Shown: positions 1 through 8,145 of the stretch, piece after piece | How positions within the stretch are numbered: the stretch's first letter is position 1 | How the letters are laid out: each line of letters starts with the position of its first letter | Source of the DNA: DATAES01 sp963721305 | Lineage (GTDB): Bacteria > Actinomycetota > Acidimicrobiia > Acidimicrobiales > JACDCH01 | Reading direction: 5' to 3' | Length of the DNA: 64,000 bases | Assembly (NCBI GenBank): GCA_963721305.1 | Contig: CAVRIR010000003.1 | Coordinates: 992,001 to 1,056,000, forward strand | The notes under the pieces: model-generated | The model's database searches: none | What the model was told of the DNA's origin: nothing | The model's input: the letters and a program-made list of their open reading frames with translations, nothing else | Program-made: the position numbers and the translations under genes

Positions 1-793
1 CTTCGAAGCGAGACGACGCGCGGCTGAGGAAGCCGAAGTAGAAGTCGAACTTCGAGCCCGGTGACTGCGCCTCGATCTGATTGAGCGCTTCCTTGTAGCC
101 GAGGTGCTTGTTACCGACCGCCATCGGGCACTCCTCGACGATGTAGTCGATGCCCGCAAGGACGCAGTACGCGGCCATCTCGCGCTCACCCAACCGCACC
201 AACGGCTTCACCTTGCGGGGAAAGCCGTTGCCGGCCGGGAGCACCGGCAGCTGGCGGCCGAGATAGTCGGTCTGCCATCGCAACACGTTGCCGAACAGCA
301 CGGCTGCCTCGTCGTCGAGGTTGTGTCCGGTCGCGACGACGTCGTAGCCGTTCTCGCGCGCCGCCTTGTCGAACAAGTGGCGCTTCGACAGTCCGCAGGC
401 GGAGCACGGGACGCGATGAGTGACCGCCGCTGCCGTCGGGATGTCGAAACCGTGTTCGTCGCGAAGATCACAGGTGAGCAGGTTCAGCCCGCGCTCGTCC
501 GCGTACGCGTGCGCGTACGCGCTCGACTCGTCCGAGTACGGACCGATGCCGAGGCCGATGACGAAGCCGTCCGCGTCGTAGCCGAGCGCGCGCAGGATGT
601 CCCAGCACGCGAGCGAGTCCTTCCCTCCGCTGACCGCGACCAGCACGCGATCGCCGAGTTCGAGCATTGAGAACTGCTCGATGGCCTTCGCCACTTGATC
701 GCGGCACATGCGGAGGAAGTGGTCCGGGCAGTAGTTGGCGTTCTGCCGCCGTACGTCGATCACCGCGGGTTCGCGGCAGACGCGGCACTTCAC
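1..793 (-). CDS. TtuA/TtcA-family tRNA 2-thiolation protein (3' end cut by window edge)
   Basis: Predicted ATP-dependent tRNA thiolase of the PP-loop superfamily. The frame opens with a zinc-ribbon pattern (C3, C6, C22, H25), followed by the ATP-pyrophosphatase loop VSGGKDS at residues 54-60, which activates the target uridine. A CSAC pair near residue 130 and a later CP cysteine match the three cysteines that bind a 4Fe-4S cluster in TtuA. About 264 codons are visible; family members run to about 310 residues, so the C-terminus lies outside the window. The GTG start overlaps the stop of the upstream sulfur-carrier gene (GTGA), implying translational coupling. The N-terminal zinc finger and the sulfur-carrier neighbour favour TtuA (position 54 thiolation) over TtcA (position 32), but that choice is inference. 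Confidence 0.85.
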   Translation of the reverse strand, partial: MKCRVCREPAVIDVRRQNANYCPDHFLRMCRDQVAKAIEQFSMLELGDRVLVAVSGGKDSLACWDILRALGYDADGFVIGLGIGPYSDESSAYAHAYADERGLNLLTCDLRDEHGFDIPTAAAVTHRVPCSACGLSKRHLFDKAARENGYDVVATGHNLDDEAAVLFGNVLRWQTDYLGRQLPVLPAGNGFPRKVKPLVRLGEREMAAYCVLAGIDYIVEECPMAVGNKHLGYKEALNQIEAQSPGSKFDFYFGFLSRASSRFE

Positions 794-990
794 CCGCAGC
801 CTCCGGAGATCACCGGACGGATCTCGACGATCTCGTCGCCGTCGAGCATGGCATCACCCGGCACGAGCGTGTCGCCCCGGATGACGAGCACCGACTCGCG
901 GTTGAGCTCGAGCCGGTTCAGCAACGCGATGACCGAGATCGGCGCGGGAACGTCGAGCTCTCGGCGCGGGTTGCGCAACACCACCTTCAC
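790..990 (-). CDS. Ubiquitin-like sulfur carrier (TtuB/MoaD/ThiS family)
   Basis: A 66-residue beta-grasp protein. Its VLVIRGDTLVPGD and DGDEIVEIRPVISGG segments are typical of ThiS/MoaD/TtuB carriers, which hold sulfur as a C-terminal thiocarboxylate. The Gly-Gly that normally ends the protein is at residues 63-64 but is followed by Cys-Gly, so the tail reads SGGCG. A carrier with extra residues after GG has to be trimmed, as known for QbsE-type carriers cut by JAMM/Mec+ peptidases. The GTG start is the only plausible one. The stop overlaps the start of the thiolase gene by 4 nt, so the pair probably forms a TtuB-TtuA module for tRNA sulfur transfer. A role in molybdopterin or thiamine synthesis cannot be excluded. 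Confidence 0.8.
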   Translation of the reverse strand: MKVVLRNPRRELDVPAPISVIALLNRLELNRESVLVIRGDTLVPGDAMLDGDEIVEIRPVISGGCG

Positions 991-1021
991 GGCCGACAGG
1001 CTAGGACGCGGTTGCCCCGCG

Positions 1022-1246
1022 CTAGGACGGCTCGGATCGGGCCGAGTCCGAAAGCGCGCCCAGGTCCCTGATCAAGATGGTCTCACCGGGACGCAACTCG
1101 AATTGTTCGACGGCAGGCTTCGCCGTGACCAGCTTCCGGACGAGATGCGCGCTCGCGAGCGTGACCCACACCGTCAGCCAGGGGTGGCTGTTGCCGCGAA
1201 TGCCTCTACGGAACGCTGTCCGGCGCAACTTGCGGAGTGGATCCAT
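1022..1246 (-). CDS. Small hypothetical protein with one hydrophobic segment
   Basis: A 74-residue protein I do not recognise. It has a strongly basic N-terminus (several Arg/Lys in the first 20 residues), a short hydrophobic stretch around residues 22-36 (PWLTVWVTLASAHLV), and a mildly acidic C-terminal half. It lies 3 nt downstream of the small membrane-protein gene at 1250-1462 on the same strand. It is therefore probably the last gene of a three-gene operon of small envelope proteins starting at 1794. The ATG start is the only in-frame option near the preceding stop. No function is proposed. Confidence 0.6.
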   Translation of the reverse strand: MDPLRKLRRTAFRRGIRGNSHPWLTVWVTLASAHLVRKLVTAKPAVEQFELRPGETILIRDLGALSDSARSEPS

Positions 1247-1249
1247 GAG

Positions 1250-1462
1250 TCACATCCTTCGGATCTCGACCACGGTGGACCGCTTGCGCCCGCGGCGCCG
1301 ACCGAGCAGGAACGCCACTCCGACAACGGTGACGGCGATGACAGCGCCGACGGCCACCGCGTACGACTTCACCTCGGTGCCGACGTGGTTGACGTCGACC
1401 TGCAACTCACGGAACTTGCGCTCGATGTCGTCGCGTCCGATCTGGGTCGGCTGAGCGTTCAT
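1250..1462 (-). CDS. Small single-pass membrane protein (DUF3618-like)
   Basis: A 70-residue protein with an amphipathic N-terminal half (RDDIERKFRELQVDVNHV), a transmembrane helix at about residues 35-54, and a positively charged cytoplasmic end (GRRRGRKR). The layout resembles DUF3618 proteins of actinobacteria, which often sit beside phage-holin-like membrane proteins, but the match is by pattern only. The ATG at 1462 overlaps the stop of the preceding holin-like gene as ATGA. This fixes the start and argues against the much longer open frame that extends upstream. Confidence 0.7.
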   Translation of the reverse strand: MNAQPTQIGRDDIERKFRELQVDVNHVGTEVKSYAVAVGAVIAVTVVGVAFLLGRRRGRKRSTVVEIRRM

Positions 1463-1794
1463 CGCGTTTTCTCCCGACTTGGGGCGATCCTGGTGATGGC
1501 GAGCGCGATCAGGATCCCGAGCACGGCCAGCCCCGCGGCGTACGGCATCCAGTTCCAATGGCCGCGCAGATGCTCGCCGGTGTGGGTCTCGAGCACCCGC
1601 ATCACCGCCAGTGTGAGGAGCAAGATGCCCGCAGTGCCCATGACGACGGCCGCGATGCCGAACCCGATGTAGCGTCCGAGACCCTTCAGCGGGTCGACCG
1701 TCTCCTGCCGACCGTAGGAGAGCAACAGCTCCCACAACTCGGTCACCACCTCGTTGATCGACTTCTGCTGCTGGGGCACGGGACTCCTCGACAT
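1459..1794 (-). CDS. Holin-superfamily-like (Phage_holin_3_6/DUF1469) membrane protein
   Basis: A 111-residue protein. A soluble N-terminal part of about 45 residues (PQQQKSINEVVTELWELLLS) is followed by two predicted membrane helices at about 43-66 and 84-103, and a charged C-terminus. This architecture is that of the actinobacterial 'putative holin' DUF1469 family. Despite the name, family members are chromosomal envelope proteins and not lysis genes. It is the first gene of a tightly overlapping minus-strand trio with the genes ending at 1250 and 1022. The role is probably in envelope structure; the assignment is based on topology and motif feel only. Confidence 0.7.
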   Translation of the reverse strand: MSRSPVPQQQKSINEVVTELWELLLSYGRQETVDPLKGLGRYIGFGIAAVVMGTAGILLLTLAVMRVLETHTGEHLRGHWNWMPYAAGLAVLGILIALAITRIAPSREKTR

Positions 1795-1875
1795 TGCCGA
1801 TCTGGTCTGGGCAGACGCATTGCCTAGGCGAACGAGGAACGACGCGCAAGCTTCTCGCGCGCCGTGGATACCCGG

Positions 1876-2490
1876 TCATTGCATGGTCAAACGGGCGCGC
1901 AGGTATGCCTCTTCTTCGTTCAGCAACTCGTCGAGGCGTCGCAGACGTGTTTCGGGACCGGGTGATTCGAGCAGCTCCTGTTGATCCGCGGGCCCGAGCG
2001 GTGCCACCGCGGCCACCTGGTACGAGCCGAGCGTGGGCTCAGTGCTCAGCTCGATCGTCGCGTCGGTCGCAGGCTCGGCGAGCTCGACCTTCAACGCGAG
2101 CACGCGCCGCAGGAGCGAGCACGTCGCGCCGTACATCGATGCGAGATCGATCGTGGCCTCGCTGTCGTCCCAATCCTCGACGTCGGCGCGGGGGTACGGA
2201 TCGTCCGGCAGCCACTCGTTCACGCGCAGGCGCCGCGTGCCGACCGTGCCGAGCACCCACCGACCGTCTTCGAGCTCGGTGGCGTCGATGATCTGTGCGA
2301 CGGTTCCGGCGTTCGTGCGCACGTCGTTGCCACCCACCTCGCTGCCCCGTTCGATCAAGACGACACCGAACTCGCGCCCGCCGTCCATGCAGTGCCGAGC
2401 GAGCTCGCGGTACCGCGGTTCGAACACGTGGAGTGGCAGGAACAAGCTCGGGAACAACACGCTGCCGAGCGGGAACATCGGAAGCTCCAT
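1876..2490 (-). CDS. LON substrate-binding-domain protein
   Basis: A 204-residue stand-alone LON N-terminal (PUA-like) domain. The opening ELPMFPLGSVLFPSLFLPLHVFEPRYREL is the family signature, and the C-terminal half contains the predicted helical bundle. There is no AAA+ ATPase or Ser-Lys protease domain, so it is not a protease. Such proteins are common in actinobacteria and of uncertain function; substrate or partner recognition is inferred. The ATG at 2490 touches the stop codon of the upstream DacB gene, so both are likely co-transcribed. Confidence 0.85.
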   Translation of the reverse strand: MELPMFPLGSVLFPSLFLPLHVFEPRYRELARHCMDGGREFGVVLIERGSEVGGNDVRTNAGTVAQIIDATELEDGRWVLGTVGTRRLRVNEWLPDDPYPRADVEDWDDSEATIDLASMYGATCSLLRRVLALKVELAEPATDATIELSTEPTLGSYQVAAVAPLGPADQQELLESPGPETRLRRLDELLNEEEAYLRARLTMQ

Positions 2491-3914
2491 CAGCCGGACT
2501 TCGGGCCGATCACGCTCGGATCCGGCGCCTCCGGATACTGGAACAGGATGTTGCCGAGCTGGTCGCCCATGGCAACGTCGTCACCCGTGACGACTCGTGG
2601 CGGCGGCAGGTTGATGACGTACGCGAAGCTCACATGCGAGCCCTTCGCGGTCTGCAAGTAGCCGGCGAGCGCAGTCACCTGGTTGAGGGTGCCGGTCTTC
2701 GCTCGCAGCCGGCCGACGAGTGGGGTGCCGAGGAACCGCAGCGCCAAGGTGCCGGTCTGACCGGCAACGGCAAAATCGTTGGAGAAAGTCGAGCCGGGAC
2801 CTTCCGAATCGAGCAGCGCCTGGATGAAACCGCAGGTCGTCTGGTCGGACCTCGACAGACCGGAGCCGTCGACTTCGGTCGTCCCGTCCACCGGAAGTCC
2901 CTTGTCCTTCAACGTCTGATGGATGACAGCAGTGCCGTTCGCGGTCGTGCCGCCGCCGCCGAAGCGCACGCCCAGCTCCTTCGTCAGGAGCTCAGCGGTC
3001 TCGTTGTCGCTCTCGCGCAACATCTCGCCCACGATCTGATCGAGCGGCTTCGAGTCGATCTTGGTGACCTCGACGTTGTTCTGCGGCGCAGTGCCCGACA
3101 CGGGCGGTCCGGACACCTCGACGCCCCGTGCCTCGAGCAGTTCGGTCAACTGGTTCGCTGCGTCCTGCGCGGGATCCGCAGCCGCGGTGTTGCGGGGCAC
3201 GTGCACGTCGAACGACGGCGGGAACTGCGTGAGCCCGTCGTTGACCATCAGCGCGCCGAGCGGCCCGATGTCGTCCGCAGAGATGTCCTGGCCCGCCCAT
3301 TGCGGCACGCCGCGGGCGCGGTCGTAGCGCGAGTCGTCGCCCGCGACGCTGCCCTGCACCTGGTGCACGCCCGCGGCGACGATCCGGTCTGCGAGCTGTT
3401 CGAGCGACGTCCGCGTCACCGGTTGATCCCTGAAACTGGCGGCGTAGGCATCCGTCATCAACAGCGGATCGCCCCCACCGACGAGCCAGAGGTCGCCATT
3501 CACGACCCCGTGGTCAGGTGGCGAGGCGGCTTTCACCGACGTCGTGAGGACGGTCGTCGGACCCAGCTTCGTCAGTGCGGCTTCGGCGGTCTGGAGCTTC
3601 TCGACCGACGCGGGGATCACCGGCGTCGTCGGGTTCGAGCTGAACACGGTGCGACCGTCGACCGCGACCGTGAGGCACGACGAGCCAGGCGTGCGGTTGA
3701 CGAGATCGGTGAGATGCGCGTCGAGCCGCCTGTCCGCGACCGGTTGGGCGATGAGATCGGGCACGCGGCGCGCTGACAGGACCGGCGTGAGCGCGGCTGC
3801 GGTCGCGTTCGGAGCCGCACTGGCCGGCGCGCGCTCGGTCTGGATCGCGATCGCAGTCGCAGTCAGGCTCGCGACCACGAGCACCGCGACGAGCACGGTC
3901 CACCGCGACAACAA
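2490..3914 (-). CDS. dacB: D-alanyl-D-alanine carboxypeptidase/endopeptidase, PBP4 family (peptidase S13)
   Basis: A 474-residue penicillin-binding protein of class C. An N-terminal hydrophobic anchor or signal covers residues 6-24. The active-site triads are SVEK (S103, K106), SDN in RESDNETAE near residue 305, and KTG in AKTGTLNQ near residue 415. The enzyme removes terminal D-Ala and cleaves peptide cross-links in peptidoglycan outside the membrane. The frame opens with TTG at 3914; a GTG at 3896 gives a 6-residue shorter signal and is equally possible. It lies 6 nt downstream of the acyl-CoA synthetase alpha gene. The size matches the family. Confidence 0.92.
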   Translation of the reverse strand: MLSRWTVLVAVLVVASLTATAIAIQTERAPASAAPNATAAALTPVLSARRVPDLIAQPVADRRLDAHLTDLVNRTPGSSCLTVAVDGRTVFSSNPTTPVIPASVEKLQTAEAALTKLGPTTVLTTSVKAASPPDHGVVNGDLWLVGGGDPLLMTDAYAASFRDQPVTRTSLEQLADRIVAAGVHQVQGSVAGDDSRYDRARGVPQWAGQDISADDIGPLGALMVNDGLTQFPPSFDVHVPRNTAAADPAQDAANQLTELLEARGVEVSGPPVSGTAPQNNVEVTKIDSKPLDQIVGEMLRESDNETAELLTKELGVRFGGGGTTANGTAVIHQTLKDKGLPVDGTTEVDGSGLSRSDQTTCGFIQALLDSEGPGSTFSNDFAVAGQTGTLALRFLGTPLVGRLRAKTGTLNQVTALAGYLQTAKGSHVSFAYVINLPPPRVVTGDDVAMGDQLGNILFQYPEAPDPSVIGPKSG

Positions 3915-3920
3915 CGACGA

Positions 3921-5387
3921 TCAGCCTGTTCGGTGCTGGTGGTACTTCGCGTACTGCCAGAGGTGTCCGAGTGCGGTGACGGCGCGGTTGGCGGAGCCGT
4001 AACACATCCGCCCGCTGTCGCGGCACCCGGCCACCGCCGGATTGTCGCGATCGGTGGTCGCCAGCTCGGTCGCGGTGAGGATCGGCTTGCCGACCTCTTT
4101 CGACAGCGCCGCCGCCGTCTCGGTGAACCGGCGGTCCTGCCGCTGGTGGTAGGCCACGATCCGCTCGAGCCCGTGGTCGGGATAGAAGCGCCCTTCCCGC
4201 TCCATGCGGCCTTCGTTGCCCTGGATTCCCATGCCCAGGAGGACGAGGGCGTCGACCTCGGGATGGCGCGCGACGACCTCGAGCACCGTCGGGATCGTGT
4301 CCTTCGTCTCGCCGCCTGCCATGTCGACTGGATTGTTGCGGCTCCAGCGGGGCGGGAGGTGTCGGTCCAGCTCTTCTTTCAGGTCGTCGGGCAACGGGAG
4401 CAGCCGCAGGCCGCGGGTCCGGCTCACCGCGTCGGCAGTCACGACGCCCCAACCGCCGGCGGTCGACACGACACAGACGTTCGGGCCCTGGGGCAGCGGC
4501 TGGGTCGCGAAGGTCGCCGCAGCCTCGTAGGCCTCCTCGATCGTCGCGGCGCGCACGACACCGGCTTGGCGGCAGGCACCGTCGAAGACACGATCGTCGG
4601 TGGCAAGGCTTCCCGTGTGGCTGGCGGCGGCGCGCGCACCGACATCCGATGCGCCGCCCTTGACCACGACGAGCGGCATCCGCTGCGCGACCGATCGCAT
4701 GCGGTCGAAGAACGCCCGCCCGTCCGTGATGCCCTCGACGTACGCGAGGCCGACGTCGGTCTCCGGATCGTCCGCGTAGAAGTCGAGGAAATCCGGAACG
4801 GTGACGGCGGCCGCGTTGCCCACGCTCACGGCGCGGCTCACGCCGACGCCGTAGTGGCACGCATAGTTCATGAAGCTCGACACGAAGTTGCCGGACTGAC
4901 TGGCGATGCCGATCCGACCGCGCGGCGGGTACGGCGCCACGATCTGCGCGCACATGCTCGACGGCGTCGAGATCACTCCCTGTCCGTTCGGGCCCACGAG
5001 CAGGATCCCGAGCTCGTCCGCGACGCGCACCAGCTCGTCCTGCGCGGCCTTGCCTTCCGGTCCGGCCTCGCCGTAGCCGGCAGACGTCAGGAAGGCCGCG
5101 CGCACACCCTTCGCCGCGCACTTGCGGAGCAGCTCGATGTTCGCCTTCGCCGGCGTGCACACGAACACGAGATCCGCTTCACCGGCAGGAAGGTCGGCGA
5201 CGTCCGCGACGGTCTCGATGTCGAGCACGGGCGTGCCTTCGAGGTTGGTCGCGAAGACCTTGCCGCGGTAGCCGGCGGTGAGCAGGTTGTGCAGCGCGAC
5301 GAAACCGAACTTGCCCGGATGCGTCGACGCGCCGGCGACGATGACGCCTTTGGGATCGAACAACACGCTGAAGTCCCGGTCGGTCAT
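3921..5387 (-). CDS. Acyl-CoA synthetase (NDP-forming), alpha subunit: CoA-binding and succinyl-CoA synthetase-like domains
   Basis: A 488-residue subunit of the acetate-CoA ligase (ADP-forming) type. The N-terminal Rossmann CoA-binding domain opens with DPKGVIVAGAS. The first ligase domain follows (GPNGQGV, GIASQSGNF, SVGNAAAV). The phosphohistidine loop AASHTGSLA carries the His that relays phosphate. The protein interconverts an acid plus CoA and nucleotide with acyl-CoA. The partner ATP-grasp subunit is encoded by the overlapping gene just upstream (ATGA). Many actinobacterial homologues are single fused polypeptides of about 700 residues, so this is a split version. Substrate unknown. 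Confidence 0.88.
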   Translation of the reverse strand: MTDRDFSVLFDPKGVIVAGASTHPGKFGFVALHNLLTAGYRGKVFATNLEGTPVLDIETVADVADLPAGEADLVFVCTPAKANIELLRKCAAKGVRAAFLTSAGYGEAGPEGKAAQDELVRVADELGILLVGPNGQGVISTPSSMCAQIVAPYPPRGRIGIASQSGNFVSSFMNYACHYGVGVSRAVSVGNAAAVTVPDFLDFYADDPETDVGLAYVEGITDGRAFFDRMRSVAQRMPLVVVKGGASDVGARAAASHTGSLATDDRVFDGACRQAGVVRAATIEEAYEAAATFATQPLPQGPNVCVVSTAGGWGVVTADAVSRTRGLRLLPLPDDLKEELDRHLPPRWSRNNPVDMAGGETKDTIPTVLEVVARHPEVDALVLLGMGIQGNEGRMEREGRFYPDHGLERIVAYHQRQDRRFTETAAALSKEVGKPILTATELATTDRDNPAVAGCRDSGRMCYGSANRAVTALGHLWQYAKYHQHRTG

Positions 5388-6028
5388 GCGCGCGTCTCCA
5401 CCAGCGCGTCGACAGCGATGGGCGCGCCGTCGACGACGATCAGCGGATTGAGGTCCGCGCTGGCGATCTCGGGGTGCGCCGCCGCGGCGTCGGACAGCCC
5501 GACTAGCACGTCGACCAACTTCGTGCGATCGACGGCGGGCTCGCCGCGGAACGGGTCGAGCAAGCGCTGTGTCGCGAGGTCGTCGATCATGTCTTCGGCA
5601 TCCTGCGCGGTGATCGGCACCAGCCGAAAGGTCACGTCGGCAACCGCTTCGGCGAGGATCCCGCCGACGCCGAGCATGACCGTGGGGCCGAACGTCGGAT
5701 CGTCCGACAGCCCAGCGATGAGCTCGCGGGTGCCCGACACCATCGGAGCCACGAGCACGGCGACGTCACCGTCCTCCGGTCGTGCCGCGGCGAGCAGATC
5801 TGCGGTGGCCTTGCGCACGGCCGCTTCGTCGGCGAGGCCGAGCCGCACCAGACCTCGCTCGGTCTTGTGCGCGATGGCGGCGCCGCACAGCTTCGCGACG
5901 ACGGGGAAGCCGAGCTCGGCCGCCGCTGCCGCGGCGTCATCGGGGGTGGCGACGGTGCGTTCGTCGAGCACGGGCACGCCGTACGCGAGGAGCAACTGTT
6001 TTGAATCCGCCTCGGAGAGGGTTGGCAT
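5384..6028 (-). CDS. Acyl-CoA synthetase (NDP-forming), beta subunit: ATP-grasp domain
   Basis: A protein of about 214 residues with an ATP-grasp fold: LAYGVPV near the start, then the nucleotide-binding segment FPVVAKLCG, then HKTERGLVRLGL, and a C-terminal ADLNPLIV strand with the metal ligands. This subunit binds the nucleotide and phosphorylates the His of the alpha subunit. I chose the ATG at 6028 (MPTLSEADSKQ). The open frame reaches 6094, but the added residues are not family-like and would run into the divergent gene at 6069. The 40-nt gap to that gene is the likely promoter region for both directions. Confidence 0.87.
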   Translation of the reverse strand: MPTLSEADSKQLLLAYGVPVLDERTVATPDDAAAAAAELGFPVVAKLCGAAIAHKTERGLVRLGLADEAAVRKATADLLAAARPEDGDVAVLVAPMVSGTRELIAGLSDDPTFGPTVMLGVGGILAEAVADVTFRLVPITAQDAEDMIDDLATQRLLDPFRGEPAVDRTKLVDVLVGLSDAAAAHPEIASADLNPLIVVDGAPIAVDALVETRA

Positions 6029-6068
6029 CGGCGGGACATCGTAGGAGAGGGGCGTATGGTCGCCGCCC

Positions 6069-7388
6069 ATGGCCTGGGCGATCGCGGGGATCATCGAGGG
6101 CTTCTACGGGCGGCCATGGACGTGGGACGAGCGGGCCGAGGTCATGCGTGTCTGTCACGCGCGTGGGATGCGCCACTACGTCTACGCGCCGAAGGATGAT
6201 CCGAAGCATCGGGCCGACTGGCGATCGCCGTACGACCGCGACGTGCTCGACGGGTTCGCTCGACTCGCCGGCGAAGACACGCTGCGTGTGGGGTTCGGCA
6301 TCTCGCCGGGGTTGTCGATCGACTACGCGTCGGCCGACGATCGGGCCGCGCTCGCGGCGAAGGTCGACCAAGTCGTCGGGGTCGGTGCCGACCTGGTCTG
6401 CCTCGCGCTCGACGACATCCCGTTCGAGGGCGCGGCGCAAGGGATCGCGCACGCGGAGCTCACCACCTGGTTGCTCGACCACCTCGAAGGTCGAGCCGCG
6501 CTCGTCCTCGTCCCGACGGAATACGTCGGCGCCGCGCCGACGCCGTACCTCGACGCGCTCGCGTCCGGCGTGCCGGCGGAGGTGCCGATCGCGTGGACGG
6601 GCGACGCGGTCGTCAACGACTCGATCACCGTCGGCGCCGCGCGGGCGCGTGCGGCGTCGCTCGGCGGACGGGCGCCGTTGATCTGGGACAACTACCCGGT
6701 CAACGACGGATTGATGACCGAACGCCTGCACCTCGGGCCGTTGTGGGGGCGCGAGCCGGGACTGGTCGACGTGTGCTCGGGGTATCTGGCCAACCCGCTC
6801 GTGCAGCCGCGGGCGACGTTGGTGCCGCTGGCGTCGATCGCCGCGTGGCTGCGAGGCGACGACCCGTTGGAAGCGTGGGCGTCCGAAGCCGAAGCCATGG
6901 GCCTGCGGGTGTTCGCGGAGGCGTGCGACGGTGCGGTGCCGCGCGCACTCGTCGAGCGAGCCGTCGAGTGGATCGACGACGACCGCGACTGGGCGACTGC
7001 CGCGGCGCCGCTGCGCGAGTGGCTCACCGCCGCGTCGGAATGCGCCGCTCCCGGTCTGGACGACGAGGTGGACGGATGGCTCGAGCAGGCGCACACCGAG
7101 GCGCGGCTGGGCCTCGACGCGCTCGCCCTGGTCGATCTCGGTCGGGCTGAGCGGTTCGGTGCCGGGATCGAGATGGCGTTCGTCGTGGGTGTCGTCTGGG
7201 CGGCGGCACGGCGCGCGGACAAGACGGTGATGGGCGCGCGCTTCGGCATGCAGCCCGTGCTCGGTCAGCGTCCGGACGGGACCTGGTCGTTCCGGGCGGC
7301 GTCGATCATCGAGGATCAGAACGCGATCGACGCCCTCGCCCGAGCCGCCTTCCAGTTCTTCGCTGCCCGCTCATCCCGCACGCAGTGA
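6069..7388 (+). CDS. Beta-N-acetylglucosaminidase, GH84 (O-GlcNAcase/NAGidase-like)
   Basis: A 439-residue glycosidase. It starts directly with the TIM-barrel signature GIIEGFYGRPWTWDER and continues with YVYAPKDDPKHR. The catalytic aspartate pair is D115-D116 in CLALDDIPF, where family members use substrate-assisted catalysis through the N-acetyl group. WDNYPVND and LANP motifs follow. There is no signal peptide, so the enzyme appears cytoplasmic, unlike many secreted bacterial GH84 toxins. Its likely role is releasing GlcNAc from small glycoconjugates. NagA lies 1.5 kb downstream on the same strand, although a TetR/desaturase pair intervenes. Confidence 0.9.
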   Translation: MAWAIAGIIEGFYGRPWTWDERAEVMRVCHARGMRHYVYAPKDDPKHRADWRSPYDRDVLDGFARLAGEDTLRVGFGISPGLSIDYASADDRAALAAKVDQVVGVGADLVCLALDDIPFEGAAQGIAHAELTTWLLDHLEGRAALVLVPTEYVGAAPTPYLDALASGVPAEVPIAWTGDAVVNDSITVGAARARAASLGGRAPLIWDNYPVNDGLMTERLHLGPLWGREPGLVDVCSGYLANPLVQPRATLVPLASIAAWLRGDDPLEAWASEAEAMGLRVFAEACDGAVPRALVERAVEWIDDDRDWATAAAPLREWLTAASECAAPGLDDEVDGWLEQAHTEARLGLDALALVDLGRAERFGAGIEMAFVVGVVWAAARRADKTVMGARFGMQPVLGQRPDGTWSFRAASIIEDQNAIDALARAAFQFFAARSSRTQ

Positions 7389-7438
7389 CTGCTCGGCGGG
7401 GGCTGCTGGGCGTCGCAGTCGTTGTGCGGGCGCGGGCC

Positions 7439-8057
7439 TCAGGGTTGCAGGGCGGCGCTGACGAAGTCCCGGATGTGTTCGAAACGGGCCTCGAGGGCGG
7501 CGTCGGACAGCGGGTTGCGGTCGAGGAGGCCGACCATGAACGGCACGTCGCTGAAGTAGCTCAGCAGGGCGCCGTACCCGGTCAGGATCAGTTGCTCGGG
7601 GTCGTGACGGCGGAAGATTCCCTCTTGCATGCCTCGCTCGAAGTACGCCACGGCGCGCAGGAACAGCGGACGCAGCGCAGCACCCATGTCGACGCCGAGG
7701 TGGTTCTGGCTGTCGAGCGCCTCACGTCGCACCAAGCGCACGAAGTCCGGATTGGCCTTGAAGAACTCGAACGCCGCCGCGCAGGACGTGGTCGACCTTG
7801 CTCCAGCCGTCCTCGAGCGTCGGCTCCGCGACCGCTTTTTCGACCCGGGCGAACCAGTCCGCCATCGCCACTTCGAAGACCTCGCGGTAGAGGGCTTCCT
7901 TCGACGAGAAGTGGTGCAGGACGCTCGGGCGGCGGATGCCGACCGCTCCGGCGATGTCGTTGAGCGACGTGCCCTCGTAGCCGAAGGCCGCGAAGTGCTG
8001 GGTCGCCTCGCGCAGGATCGTTTCCCGAGTTGACTCTCCCCCGTTGGCAACCACCAT
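7439..8057 (-). CDS. TetR-family regulator (frameshifted), divergent from a fatty-acid desaturase
   Basis: The first 95 residues carry the TetR helix-turn-helix (TRETILREATQHFAAFGYEGTSLNDIAGAVGIRRPSVLHHFSSKEALYREVF by segments). The rest (FEFFKANPDF to FVSAALQP) is in a second frame. The join needs one surplus base to be skipped near 7780-7787, in a CGCGGCGGCG run. Corrected length is about 205 residues, normal for the family, so a sequence error is more likely than inactivation. The ATG at 8057 was chosen because the helix-turn-helix begins 10-15 residues later. The perfect palindrome at 8109-8128 lies just upstream, which suggests autoregulation and control of the desaturase in response to acyl chains. 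Confidence 0.85.
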
Positions 8058-8108
8058 GGCCAGGCTAGTGACAGGTCCTCGTGAGCAGCGGTTTCGTCTC
8101 CCGCGTTG

Positions 8109-8128
8109 CCTACCTACCGGTAGGTAGG
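8109..8128. promoter_or_regulatory. Palindromic operator between TetR and desaturase genes
   Basis: A perfect 20-bp palindrome, CCTACCTACCGGTAGGTAGG, with one further GTAGG-type half-repeat continuing to 8132. It sits 51 bp from the TetR start and 17 bp from the desaturase start, so it overlaps the region where the desaturase promoter or 5' leader must be. TetR dimers classically bind such symmetric sites. The extra TAGG units could give a second, shifted register. Confidence 0.8.
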
Positions 8129-8145
8129 TAGGATGAGGAGCGTAC

